This document shows positions 16,061 through 24,782 of a stretch of DNA of 41,309 nt, one piece after another. Both the position numbers and the translations under genes were made by a program. Source of the DNA: Silicimonas sp. (GTDB taxonomy: Bacteria > Pseudomonadota > Alphaproteobacteria > Rhodobacterales > Rhodobacteraceae). Each line of letters opens with the position of its first letter. The first letter of the stretch is position 1. The notes beneath the pieces are model-generated. The model saw nothing but the letters and a program-made list of their open reading frames with translations, did no database searches and was not told the DNA's origin. The stretch is from the NCBI GenBank assembly GCA_025800205.1, contig JAOXSD010000071.1, positions 1 to 41,309 on the forward strand, read 5' to 3'.

Positions 16061-17269
16061 GCTGCAGCGCACCATCAGCTTTTCCAACCCGTGAAAATGG
16101 TAGCGGTCCGAGAGCTTTGGCGGCTCGACGATGCGCAGGTTCGGGCAGCGGGAAAAGAAGGCCGGCAGCGCGATCTGCATTTCGAGACGGGCCAGTGAGG
16201 CGCCGATGCAGACATGGATGCCGGAGCCGAGCGACAGGTTGGAATGGCGCGGGCGGAACGGGTCGAAATGCTCTCCGTCCGGCCAGATCGCGTCGTCGTG
16301 ACAAGCGGAGCCCAGCAGCACGCCGATCCGGTCGCCACGGGCAAAGGGCTGGTCTTCGATCACCACGTCTTCGTAGACATCCCGGTGGAACATGTGCAGC
16401 GGCGGGCGGAAGCGCAGGCATTCCTCCACCGTGGCGGCGATGTTCTCAAGCGACAGGGCCAGGCTGCGTTCGGGAAAATCGGCAAGCAGGTTCATCGCAT
16501 GGCCAAGGGCGTGGACCGTTGCTTCATGGCCCGCATTCAGAAGCAGCACCACGGTCGACAGAAGTTCCTCCAGCGAATGGAGCGTGCCCTCGGCCTCGGC
16601 CTTGATCAGTTCGGAGAGGAAATCCTCCTGCGGCACGCTGCCTCTCCCGGCCATCACCTGGCGCAGGTAGGTGGCGAATTCGCGGGCGGAAGCATCGGCG
16701 CGGGCGTCAAGTTCGGGGGAGCGGCGGGCCTGATAGATCGCCACCATGTCGTTGGACCAGCCCTGCAGCGCGCCCGCCATGCTTTCGGGCAGGCCAAAGA
16801 AGCGGGTGATGATGCGCGCCGGGTAGGGATGGGCGAAATGCTCTATGAAATCGAAAGGTCCGGACGGAAAATCCGAAATCAGGTCATCCGCGATCCGGGC
16901 GATGTCGGGGGCGAGCCCCGCGATCCGGGTGCGGCCGAACCCGCCCATGGCGGCGCGGCGGATGCGCCCGTGATCCGGCGGTTCCAGCTCCAGCAGAGAG
17001 AAACGTTCCAGGGCCTTGAAATGCTTCAACTTTTCGTCTTCGCGCACCGGTGCGGGATCAATCGCTGCCCGGCCCAGCTTGGGGTGTTTCAGCACCGCCG
17101 CGCAGGCCTGGTGGGTGGTCGCCATGACCATGTCGTAATCGGTCCAGTAGACGAAATCGCCCATCGCCCGAATGTCGCGGTAGAACCCGTAGGGATCATT
17201 GAAGAAATCCGGGTCGGTCGGCGATTGGCTGACATGGGGGAGATGGGGCAGGCGGGATCTGGCGGACAT
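16058..17269 (-). CDS. Cytochrome P450 monooxygenase
   Basis: 403 residues, soluble bacterial class. Visible signatures are the I-helix AGHEAT (246-251), ExxR as E283-C-L-R286, a PPLHMFHRD segment after it, and the heme loop LGSGIHVCIG with Cys354 as the thiolate ligand. The usual Phe at the start of that loop is Leu347. The substrate is unknown; the overall style (DPDFFNDPYGFYRDIRAMG at the start) is shared with CYP families of alphaproteobacteria acting on small or fatty substrates. Electrons would come from a ferredoxin not found here, plus a reductase such as the one at 9303-10508. ATG at 17269 was preferred over an ATG-like extension upstream. Confidence 0.92.
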   Translation of the reverse strand: MSARSRLPHLPHVSQSPTDPDFFNDPYGFYRDIRAMGDFVYWTDYDMVMATTHQACAAVLKHPKLGRAAIDPAPVREDEKLKHFKALERFSLLELEPPDHGRIRRAAMGGFGRTRIAGLAPDIARIADDLISDFPSGPFDFIEHFAHPYPARIITRFFGLPESMAGALQGWSNDMVAIYQARRSPELDARADASAREFATYLRQVMAGRGSVPQEDFLSELIKAEAEGTLHSLEELLSTVVLLLNAGHEATVHALGHAMNLLADFPERSLALSLENIAATVEECLRFRPPLHMFHRDVYEDVVIEDQPFARGDRIGVLLGSACHDDAIWPDGEHFDPFRPRHSNLSLGSGIHVCIGASLARLEMQIALPAFFSRCPNLRIVEPPKLSDRYHFHGLEKLMVRCS

Positions 17270-17425
17270 GGCGTCGCTTCTTTTTCTTGTTTCCCGCAGC
17301 ATGGCAGGTTCTGCGATTCGCTCAACCGGACTTTTTGGACAGGTCGGTGAAATTCCGTTCCGGGGGTTGAGGCGCGGCCCGCTCCTGTGTCAGTCACGGA
17401 GGCGAAACAGACCCCCGGAGGCGAT

Positions 17426-18427
17426 ATGAGCGGGCTTTTGGCACTTCTCGACGATGTGGCGGCCATCGTGAAACTGACCGCGACCCAGTTGGATGATCTG
17501 GCAAGCCAGACCGCGAAAGTCGGCGCCAAGGTGGGGGCGACGGTGATCGATGATGCGGCCAAGGCGGGTGCCAAGGCCGCCGGCGTGGTGATCGATGATG
17601 CAGCGGTGACGCCGAAATATGTCACCGGCCTGCCGGCCGCGCGCGAATTGCCGATCATCTGGAAAATCGCCCGGGCGTCGTTCTTCAACAAGCTGGTGAT
17701 CCTTCTGCCGGCCGCTTTGCTGCTGGACGCCTTCCTGCCCTGGCTGGTCACGCCCTTGCTGATGCTGGGGGGCTGTTACCTTTGTTTCGAGGGGGCCGAG
17801 AAGATCTGGCATGTGCTTCATCCCCATCCCGAAAGCCACGCCCAGGAGGCCGAGGAGATGGATGCGGCCCATCTGGAAGAGGTGCGGGTCAAGGGGGCGA
17901 TCAAGACCGATTTCATCCTTTCCGCCGAGATCATGACCATCTCGCTTGCGGCCATCGAAAGCGACAGCCGGCTGGGGGCTGCGCTCGTTCTGGCGGTGGT
18001 GGCCATCGGGATCACCGCGCTGGTCTATGGCACGGTGGCCATTTTGGTGAAGATGGATGATGCCGGGCTGAAGCTGAGCCAGATCGGTTCGATCGAGGCG
18101 GTACGGGCTTTCGGGCGCGGCATGGTGAAATTCATGCCGACGCTGATGACCTTCATTGCGACCGTGGGCACGGCGGCCATGCTCTGGGTTGGCGGCAATA
18201 TCATCGTCCACGGGCTTGAGGTGCTGGGCTGGCACTGGCCTTACGAGACGATCAAGGGGATCGCGAAATCGGTGGGCGGCGAGAGCGGGTTCCTCAAGTG
18301 GCTGGTGACCGCGACGCTTGACGGTGTTCTGGGGCTGGCGCTGGGGCTTGTGCTGATGCCGATCGTGAACAAGGCGATCGTGCCGGTGTTTTCGATCTTC
18401 TTTCCCGAGAAGAAGGCGGCGCATTGA
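17426..18427 (+). CDS. DUF808-family inner-membrane protein (YedI-like)
   Basis: 333 residues. The N-terminus MSGLLALLDDVAAIVKLTA and the repeated VIDDAA segments with TPKYVTGLPAARELPIIWKIA are hallmarks of DUF808 (E. coli YedI). It has about five or six transmembrane segments (near 90-115, 170-215, 240-275 and 295-325). The function is unknown. ATG at 17426 has GGAGG about 6 bases upstream and begins at the conserved N-terminus, so the in-frame GTG/ATG candidates 13 codons earlier were rejected. It is a monocistron, divergent from the P450 gene and convergent with mmsB. Confidence 0.9.
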   Translation: MSGLLALLDDVAAIVKLTATQLDDLASQTAKVGAKVGATVIDDAAKAGAKAAGVVIDDAAVTPKYVTGLPAARELPIIWKIARASFFNKLVILLPAALLLDAFLPWLVTPLLMLGGCYLCFEGAEKIWHVLHPHPESHAQEAEEMDAAHLEEVRVKGAIKTDFILSAEIMTISLAAIESDSRLGAALVLAVVAIGITALVYGTVAILVKMDDAGLKLSQIGSIEAVRAFGRGMVKFMPTLMTFIATVGTAAMLWVGGNIIVHGLEVLGWHWPYETIKGIAKSVGGESGFLKWLVTATLDGVLGLALGLVLMPIVNKAIVPVFSIFFPEKKAAH

Positions 18428-18443
18428 CGCCGCCTTTCATGGT

Positions 18444-19316
18444 TTAGCCGCGTCCGCGTTTCTCGAACCGGGGCAACATGGCCGAGAAATCGCGCCCTTC
18501 GCCGTCTTCGCTTTCAACGAATTGCCCGTAAAGCTCGGTGGCGCGCGCGCCCATGGGTGTGTCCGCATCGACCGCTTCGGCGGCCTGTTGCGACAGGCGC
18601 AGATCCTTCAGCATCAGTTCGGCGGCGAACCCGGGCTGGTAACCGTTGTCGGCCGGGCTTTGCGGCCCGACGCCGGGGGCGGGGCAATAGGCGTTCATGG
18701 TCCAGCTGTAGCCCGAAGAGGTCGAAACCACGTCGAACATCGCCTGCCGGTCGAGGCCGAGCTTGTCGGCCAGCGCGAAGGCCTCGCAGGAGGCGATCAT
18801 CGTGGCACCGAGGATCATGTTGTTGCAGATCTTGGCTGCCTGACCATTGCCGGACGGGCCGCAGTGAACGGCTTTTTGTCCCATGATGTCAAAAAGATCG
18901 CGTGTATCGCTCAGGGCGTCTTCGCTGCCGCCCACCATGAAGGTCAGCGTGCCGGCTTCGGCCCCGCCGATGCCACCCGACACCGGCGCATCAAGGGCGC
19001 GCAGGCCGGCGGCCGCCGCCTGATCGGCCACTGCGCGCGCACTTTCCACATCCACGGTCGAACAATCGAGCAGCACCGCACCGGGCGCCATCGCCGGGAT
19101 CACCTCATCGGCCACCGCGCGCAGGATCGCGCCATTGGGCAGCATGGTGATGACCGCGTCGGCTCCAGTGGCGGCCTCGGCGCCGCTGGTGGCGGCGGTG
19201 ATGCCCTCTGGCACCTCGCCGGTGACGTCAAAGCCCGTGACCTGATGGCCCGCTTTCGCCAGATTGCGCGCCATCGGCCCGCCCATATTGCCCAGACCGA
19301 TGAATCCGATCTTCAT
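18444..19316 (-). CDS. mmsB: 3-hydroxyisobutyrate dehydrogenase
   Basis: 290 residues. NAD-binding IGFIGLGNMGGPMARNL (3-19), the substrate loop DAPVSGGIGGAEAGTLTFMVGG, and the catalytic Lys in GNGQAAKICNNM near 171 identify a beta-hydroxyacid dehydrogenase of the HIBADH type. It oxidises 3-hydroxyisobutyrate to methylmalonate semialdehyde in valine breakdown. Its ATG overlaps the upstream hydrolase gene's stop (ATGA), and it is last in a three-gene operon. Confidence 0.93.
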   Translation of the reverse strand: MKIGFIGLGNMGGPMARNLAKAGHQVTGFDVTGEVPEGITAATSGAEAATGADAVITMLPNGAILRAVADEVIPAMAPGAVLLDCSTVDVESARAVADQAAAAGLRALDAPVSGGIGGAEAGTLTFMVGGSEDALSDTRDLFDIMGQKAVHCGPSGNGQAAKICNNMILGATMIASCEAFALADKLGLDRQAMFDVVSTSSGYSWTMNAYCPAPGVGPQSPADNGYQPGFAAELMLKDLRLSQQAAEAVDADTPMGARATELYGQFVESEDGEGRDFSAMLPRFEKRGRG

Positions 19317-20356
19317 GTGGTTTCCTCCCAGGTGAGTTCTTCGGCGCCCAGAGGCGCGATCATGGCGGCGATCTCCGCCTCGGTTGCGCCATCGGGTGCC
19401 TTGTGGGTCCAGACCGGTTTGCGGTCCTTGTCGATCACGGCCGCCCGGATGCCTTCGCGGAAATCGCCTTGTTCCGTGGCCCTATGTGCATAGCGGTATT
19501 CGCGGGTGAGGGCGGCTTTGATGCCGGGTGTGGTGCGGGCGGCGCGGATCAGGGCCAGTGTCGCGCCCATGGCGAGCGGCGCGTTGGGTGTCAGGCGGTT
19601 CAGCGTGTCCTGCGCCCAGTCGTCGCCGTCCGCGCGTAGCCCCGCGAGCAAGGCGCCCATGTCCGCTGCGCCGAAATGCTGGTCGATCCGGTCCCGATGG
19701 GGGGCGAGCCTTGCCTCGGGCGCGGGCTGGGCGGCCCGTATCACGGCCTCCACATCGCCGGTGGTTTCCAGCTCGGCGATCAGGGCAGGCCATTGATCTT
19801 CGGGGATATAATGGTCGGCAAAGCCTGCAAGCAGCGCATCACCCGCGGCCATCCGATAGGCGGTGGTGCCGATGAATTCGCCAAGGCGCCCGGGCGCCTG
19901 CGACAAGAGATGGGTGCCGCCCACATCGGGGATCAGCCCGATGCCGCATTCGGGCATGGCAATGCGCGACGTGTCGCCCACCACGGGGTGGGAGACGTGA
20001 CAGCCGAGCCCGACGCCGCCGCCCATGACGAAACCTTGCAGGAAGCTCACCACCGGTTTCGGGTAGGCGGCCAGCAGGGCGTTCACGGGATATTCCTCGC
20101 GCCAGAACTGCCGCCCCGGTGCGCTGTCGCCCCGGGTGAGACCGTCATAGATCTGCGCAATGTCGCCACCGGCGCAGAACGCCTTGTCGCCCTCCGCATC
20201 CATGACGATCAGCTTGACCGTGTCGTTCTCGGCCCAGCGGGGCAGAACCTCGGCCAGTTCACGGATCATCTCGAGCGTGACCGCGTTCAGCGCTTTCGGG
20301 CGGGTCAGGGTGATCCGGCCCACCGGTCCGGTCTGGCGGATAGATATGTCTTTCAT
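19313..20356 (-). CDS. 3-hydroxyisobutyryl-CoA hydrolase (enoyl-CoA hydratase/isomerase family)
   Basis: 347 residues, longer than ordinary enoyl-CoA hydratases, as expected for HIBCH. The crotonase-fold oxyanion segments KAFCAGGDIAQIY and GFVMGGGVGLGCH and the catalytic MPECGIGLIPDVGGTHLL are clear. It releases CoA from 3-hydroxyisobutyryl-CoA in valine catabolism. It overlaps by four bases both the dehydrogenase gene before it and mmsB after it, which supports the assignment to this pathway over a general hydratase. Confidence 0.92.
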   Translation of the reverse strand: MKDISIRQTGPVGRITLTRPKALNAVTLEMIRELAEVLPRWAENDTVKLIVMDAEGDKAFCAGGDIAQIYDGLTRGDSAPGRQFWREEYPVNALLAAYPKPVVSFLQGFVMGGGVGLGCHVSHPVVGDTSRIAMPECGIGLIPDVGGTHLLSQAPGRLGEFIGTTAYRMAAGDALLAGFADHYIPEDQWPALIAELETTGDVEAVIRAAQPAPEARLAPHRDRIDQHFGAADMGALLAGLRADGDDWAQDTLNRLTPNAPLAMGATLALIRAARTTPGIKAALTREYRYAHRATEQGDFREGIRAAVIDKDRKPVWTHKAPDGATEAEIAAMIAPLGAEELTWEETT

Positions 20357-21495
20357 CGGGCGGCCAGCATCTGGCGCGCGACGATCACCCGCATGATTTC
20401 ATTGGTGCCTTCGAGAATGCGATGGACCCGCAGGTCGCGGACGATTTTTTCGATCCCGTAATCGGCCAGATAGCCATAGCCGCCGTGCAGCTGCAGGCAG
20501 GTGTCGGCGACGCGGCCTGCCGCCTCGGTGACAAAGGCCTTGGCCATGGCGCAGCGCTTGGTCGCATCCGGCTGGCCGGTGTCCAGCGCCCAGGCTGCAT
20601 GGCGCAGGAAGGTGCGGGCTGCTTCCAGTTCGATCTCGCAATCGGCCAGTTTGAACTGCAGCGCCTGGAACTGGTCGATGGCCTGGCCGAAGGCCTTGCG
20701 CTCGCCCATATAGGCGAGTGTGGCGTCGAGTGCGGCCTGTGCGGCCCCCAGCGAACAGGCGGAGATGTTCAGCCGCCCGCCGTCGAGCCCGGCCATCGCA
20801 TATTTGAAACCTTCGCCCTCATTTCCCAAGAGATTGGCGGCTGGAATGTCGCAATTGTCCAATTGCACCTGACGGGTCGGCTGGCTGCGCCAGCCCATTT
20901 TGTCCTCCAGACCACCGAAGGACAGCCCGTTTGCGCCATCTTCGACCAGATAGGCGGAGATGCCACGCGGGCTGTCTTCGCCCGAGCGCGCCATGACGAT
21001 ATAGGCATCGGAATAGCCGCCGCCCGAGATGAACGCCTTGGTGCCGGTGAGCGTCCAGCCCTCGTTGGTTCTCTCGGCGCGGGTCTTGAGGGCAGCCGCA
21101 TCCGAGCCCGAGCCGGGTTCGGTCAGGCAATAGGACAGCACGGTGTCCATGGTCAGGGCCGAGGGCAGCACGCGCGCCTGCATTTCGTCGGAGCCATAGG
21201 CATCGATCATCCGGGCGCACATGTTGTGGATCGACAGAAAGGCCGCGACCGAGGCGCAGCTTTGCGACAGGGCCTCGAAAACGAGGGTGGACTCGAGCCG
21301 GGTCAGCCCCGCGCCGCCGTTTTCCTCGCTGACATAGAGCCCGCCAAAGCCGAGCGCGCCGACCTCCTGCCAGAGCGCCTTGGGGATCGTGCCCTCGGCC
21401 TCCCAGTCGCGGGCATGGGGCGCGATCTGTTCGGCGCCGAAACTCCGGGCCATGTCGAAAATGGCCCCCTGTTCCTCGGTAAGGGAAAAATCCAT
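20353..21495 (-). CDS. Acyl-CoA dehydrogenase, probably isobutyryl-CoA dehydrogenase
   Basis: 380 residues. Acyl-CoA dehydrogenase signatures are present: YCLTEPGSGSDAAALKT for FAD and substrate, GTKAFISGGGYSD, RKAFGQAIDQFQALQF, LQLHGGYGYLADY, and the catalytic Glu362 in ILEGTNEIM. SIHNMCARMIDAYGSDEM and the operon with HIBCH and mmsB point to isobutyryl-CoA (ACAD8-like). It oxidises isobutyryl-CoA to methacrylyl-CoA and passes electrons to ETF. A strong GAGGAGG lies just before the ATG. It is the first gene of the operon. Confidence 0.92.
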   Translation of the reverse strand: MDFSLTEEQGAIFDMARSFGAEQIAPHARDWEAEGTIPKALWQEVGALGFGGLYVSEENGGAGLTRLESTLVFEALSQSCASVAAFLSIHNMCARMIDAYGSDEMQARVLPSALTMDTVLSYCLTEPGSGSDAAALKTRAERTNEGWTLTGTKAFISGGGYSDAYIVMARSGEDSPRGISAYLVEDGANGLSFGGLEDKMGWRSQPTRQVQLDNCDIPAANLLGNEGEGFKYAMAGLDGGRLNISACSLGAAQAALDATLAYMGERKAFGQAIDQFQALQFKLADCEIELEAARTFLRHAAWALDTGQPDATKRCAMAKAFVTEAAGRVADTCLQLHGGYGYLADYGIEKIVRDLRVHRILEGTNEIMRVIVARQMLAAR

Positions 21496-21665
21496 GCCCG
21501 CCTCCTCGGGAATTGAACGCTCGTACAGTTAACCCGGGGGCAGGGCGGGCCGCAAGGGCCGGACGTTTACCATATTATGTGAAAACCGCCGCAGGGGGCA
21601 CGGGCTGTGGTAAATATCCCGGGCGCATCCGCCTCCAGCAAAAGGGATTTCTGCCGAAACACGCC

Positions 21666-22385
21666 ATGGTTCATCCTATCTATATTGCTTTGATTTTCTT
21701 GTGTTTTGCGGCGCCTGCCACGGCGACCACCGTCAGTTTTTCCCATCTGCCGGATCAACCCTGGTCGGACAGCGCGCATCTGCCGGGGCTGACCATCGAG
21801 GCCGGGCGGGAGCAGGGCGGACGGGTCGTGACCGGTGCCGCACGGATCGGCCATGGGCGCGGTGCGGGCCTGGGGGTTCTGGGCGCCGGGGACAGTGGGC
21901 TGCGCGACGGGTCTGACCAGATCGACAGTTTTGGCGCCAATGACGTGGTGATCTTCCGGTTCGATCGTGCGGTGCGGCTGGAACGGATTACCTTCACCGG
22001 CACGGATTTTCGCGATCGGTTCGATCTTTATCTCGGTGCGGACCTGAGCCTGGAACGGCAGTGGAAGGTGGATGATCTGGCCGGTTATGATTGGGTCAGC
22101 TCGATCCTGCTCGGGGCAGGCCATGTGAGCGATGTCTTCGCCATTGGCGCCTCGGACTATCAGGCCTGCGGATACGACAAGATCCGGGGCCACAATTGCT
22201 GGACGGAGAACTCGGCGTTTCGCATTGCAAGCCTGACTTTTTCTGAAATATCCGACGATCCGGACCTCTCCGCCGTGCCCCTGCCGCCCACGCTCTGGAT
22301 GCTATTGTTCAGCTTTCTGGGCTTGAGCATGTTCAAAAGACGACATTGTTTATCAAGAGGAAGCAGTGGCGCGGGTATTGTGTAA
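21666..22385 (+). CDS. Secreted protein with a C-terminal sorting tail (VPLPP, PEP-CTERM-like)
   Basis: 239 residues. A signal peptide (MVHPIYIALIFLCFAAPATA) is followed by a beta-rich exported domain and a C-terminal tripartite tail: VPLPP, a hydrophobic helix (LWMLLFSFLGLSM) and FKRRH. This resembles the VPLPA/PEP-CTERM signals recognised by exosortase-type systems, but about a dozen residues follow the basic cluster, which is unusual. The body has GRGAGLGVLGAGDSGLRDG and SDQIDSFGANDVVIFRF, a pattern seen in many PEP-CTERM proteins, and two Cys (CGYDKIRGHNC). ATG at 21666 was chosen at the signal peptide; the ribosome site is weak. The next gene encodes a divergent relative. Confidence 0.7.
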   Translation: MVHPIYIALIFLCFAAPATATTVSFSHLPDQPWSDSAHLPGLTIEAGREQGGRVVTGAARIGHGRGAGLGVLGAGDSGLRDGSDQIDSFGANDVVIFRFDRAVRLERITFTGTDFRDRFDLYLGADLSLERQWKVDDLAGYDWVSSILLGAGHVSDVFAIGASDYQACGYDKIRGHNCWTENSAFRIASLTFSEISDDPDLSAVPLPPTLWMLLFSFLGLSMFKRRHCLSRGSSGAGIV

Positions 22386-22504
22386 AACTTGCAATCAATT
22401 TTCCTAAAGTAGATCTTTTTTATTCCCACAACCCCATAAACTTGGTAAACTAGCGGTTGCAAGAGTACTGGTCCTTCGGGGCCGTAGTTTGGTGGGATAC
22501 AAAC

Positions 22505-23128
22505 ATGTTTAAGAAAATCGCTGCCACGTTGGCAGTCCTATTTACGGCAACAGCGGGTTTCGCTGCGACCGAAACCTTCACTTTTGCAGATGCTTATAAT
22601 GGCGACCTTTCGGGGTATCATTCTTCGATGACCTGGACCGGCGATGCCGGTGGTTCCGTCGATGTGACGGCCCATTACAAGAAAGGTGGTTCCTCCTATG
22701 ATGCCCTCGTGGGTCATTGGGCGGGCACTGGTCTTGGCGTCTGCAACAAGATGGGCAAATACGGGTGCAAGGAAAAGCACACCGTGGATGGTGCCTTCAA
22801 GCGCGACGATTACCTCAAGTTCTCGCTCGGCTATGACGCGACCATCACCCGGATCACCTTCTCGGATTACGGCAAGAACAAATTCGTTCTCTCCGCCGAT
22901 GGTGCGAAGAGCCATGAGAAATATGGCAAGTACACCAAAGCCTGGATGGGCGATGTCTATGCCGGTTCGATGTTCTTCATCGGTGCGAAGCACAAGAAGA
23001 GCTCGTTCAAGGTGAAATCCATCACGGTGGACTACAAGATGAATGTGGTGCCGGTGCCCGCAGCCGGGTTCCTGCTTCTGGCAGGTCTCGGCGGGTTCGC
23101 AGCCCTCAAGCGTCGCAAGACCGCCTGA
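22505..23128 (+). CDS. Secreted protein with a VPxPA C-terminal sorting tail
   Basis: 207 residues. A signal peptide (FKKIAATLAVLFTATAGFA) precedes a Lys- and Gly-rich beta domain and the tail VVPVPAAGFLLLAGLGGFAALKRRKTA in outline: VPVPA, a hydrophobic helix and a basic end. This is the classic VPLPA-CTERM form of Rhodobacteraceae. The body parallels that of the gene before it (GLGVC, VDGAFKRDDYLKF, ATITRITFSDYGKNKFVL, then SSFKVKSITVDY at the end), so the two are probably diverged tandem copies. It is likely anchored at or released from the cell surface. ATG at 22505 sits at the signal peptide. A clear terminator follows. Confidence 0.78.
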   Translation: MFKKIAATLAVLFTATAGFAATETFTFADAYNGDLSGYHSSMTWTGDAGGSVDVTAHYKKGGSSYDALVGHWAGTGLGVCNKMGKYGCKEKHTVDGAFKRDDYLKFSLGYDATITRITFSDYGKNKFVLSADGAKSHEKYGKYTKAWMGDVYAGSMFFIGAKHKKSSFKVKSITVDYKMNVVPVPAAGFLLLAGLGGFAALKRRKTA

Positions 23129-23155
23129 TCCTTATTTGCCGAAAACAATGAGCAG

Positions 23156-23178
23156 GGGCGGCCTTCGGGCCGCCCTTT
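23156..23178. terminator. Intrinsic terminator between convergent genes
   Basis: Perfect 8-base stem GGGCGGCC, TTCG loop, GGCCGCCC, followed by TTT on the plus strand. It lies 28 bases after the stop of the sorting-tail gene and just before the 3' end of yejF, so it can serve both directions. Confidence 0.85.
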
Positions 23179-23183
23179 CTCGT

Positions 23184-24782
23184 TCAGCCCACCGCTTTCA
23201 CGTCAAAGGCGGCAGCCATCAATTCGCGGGTGTAATCGGTGCGCGGCGCATCGAACACCTGTTCCACATCGCCCGCTTCCACCACATCGCCCTGTTTCAT
23301 CACCAACACCTTGTGGCTGAGCGCGCGGACCACTTTCAGGTCGTGGCTGATAAAGAGATAGGCGAGCCCGTATTTCTTTTGCAGGGCGCGCAGAAGCTCC
23401 ACGATCTGCACCTGCACCGTCATGTCGAGCGCTGATGTCGGTTCATCCAGCACCACCAGCCGGGGCCGCAGGATCATCGCGCGGGCAATGGCGATGCGCT
23501 GGCGCTGACCGCCGGAGAATTCATGGGGGTAGCGGTGCATCATCGCCGGATCCAGCCCGACCTCCTCCATGATTTCCGCCACCATGTCGCGCCGGTCGCG
23601 GCTGGGGTCCACCTGATGGATGGTGAGACCCTCGGAGATGATCTCCTCCACCGTCATGCGCGGGGAGAGGGAGCCATAGGGATCCTGAAACACGATCTGC
23701 ATTTCGGCCCGCAGGGGCTGCAGGGCGCGGGACGAAAGACCCTGAATGTTGTCGCCCAGAAACCGGATCTGTCCTTCGGAGGAAATCAGCCGCATGATCG
23801 CCAGCGCCAGCGTGGTCTTGCCGGATCCGCTTTCGCCCACGATGCCGATGGTTTCGCCCGCCCGCACGCTGAGCGTCGCTGCATTCACCGCCTTGATATG
23901 ACCCACTGTGCGTTTCAACAGGCCGCGCTGGATCGGGAACCAGATCCGCAGATCTTCGGTTTCGGCAATGGTCTCGGCACCCGGCTCCACCGGGTCGGGC
24001 GCGCCGGAGCTTTCGGCCGACAGAAGCGTCTGGGTATAGGGGTGTTGCGGATCGGCAAAAAGCGCCCGGGTCTCGCCTTCCTCGACGATCTCGCCATCCT
24101 TCATCACATAGACCCGGTCGGCGAATTTGCGCACGATGCCGAGGTCATGGGTGATGAAGAGCATCGACATGCCTTCGGCGGTTTTCAGATCCGCCAGGAG
24201 TTCGAGGATCTGCGCCTGAATGGTCACATCAAGCGCCGTGGTCGGCTCATCCGCGATCAACAGGTCGGGGCCATTGGCCAGCGCCATGGCGATCATCACC
24301 CGCTGGCGTTGGCCGCCTGACAATTGGTGGGGATAGGCGGAGAGGCGTTTTTCCGGTTCGTTGATGCCGACCTTGTGCAGCAGTTCGAGAATGCGGTCGC
24401 GGGCGGCGGAGCCGCTGAGGCCCTGATGCAGGAGCAGGCTTTCGGCGAGCTGTTTTTCCAGCGTATGGAGCGGGTTCAATGAGGTCATCGGCTCCTGAAA
24501 GATGAAGCTGATGTCATTGCCGCGCACGCGCCTGAGATCCGCCTCGGACGCCCCGATCATCTCGGTGCCGAGGTAGTTCACATCCCCGGTGATCGTGGCA
24601 CTTTCGGGCAGGAGCGATACGGTGGAGAGGGCGGAGACGGATTTGCCCGACCCGCTTTCCCCCACCAGTGCCACGGTTTCGCCCTTGTCGATATGAAAGG
24701 ACACACCGCGCACGGCCGGGTGATCGCGGCTGTCCTGGCGGAAACTGACGTTGAGGTCTTTGACGCTGAGAACCTGGCTCAT
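23184..24782 (-). CDS. yejF: Peptide ABC transporter ATP-binding protein YejF (two fused ATPase domains)
   Basis: 532 residues with two complete ABC ATPase halves. The first has Walker A GESGSGKS at 41-48, LSGGQRQRV near 162 and [12 protein letters not shown]; the second has GESGSGKTT near 318, FSGGQRQRI near 437 and [12 protein letters not shown]. Each carries the HPYTQTLL or DYTRELM-type oligopeptide C-terminal extension of the Opp/Dpp class. The fused form is characteristic of YejF. It powers import of peptides, including microcin C-type compounds, through YejB and YejE. The ATG overlaps the yejE stop (ATGA). It is last in the operon. Confidence 0.95.
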   Translation of the reverse strand: MSQVLSVKDLNVSFRQDSRDHPAVRGVSFHIDKGETVALVGESGSGKSVSALSTVSLLPESATITGDVNYLGTEMIGASEADLRRVRGNDISFIFQEPMTSLNPLHTLEKQLAESLLLHQGLSGSAARDRILELLHKVGINEPEKRLSAYPHQLSGGQRQRVMIAMALANGPDLLIADEPTTALDVTIQAQILELLADLKTAEGMSMLFITHDLGIVRKFADRVYVMKDGEIVEEGETRALFADPQHPYTQTLLSAESSGAPDPVEPGAETIAETEDLRIWFPIQRGLLKRTVGHIKAVNAATLSVRAGETIGIVGESGSGKTTLALAIMRLISSEGQIRFLGDNIQGLSSRALQPLRAEMQIVFQDPYGSLSPRMTVEEIISEGLTIHQVDPSRDRRDMVAEIMEEVGLDPAMMHRYPHEFSGGQRQRIAIARAMILRPRLVVLDEPTSALDMTVQVQIVELLRALQKKYGLAYLFISHDLKVVRALSHKVLVMKQGDVVEAGDVEQVFDAPRTDYTRELMAAAFDVKAVG

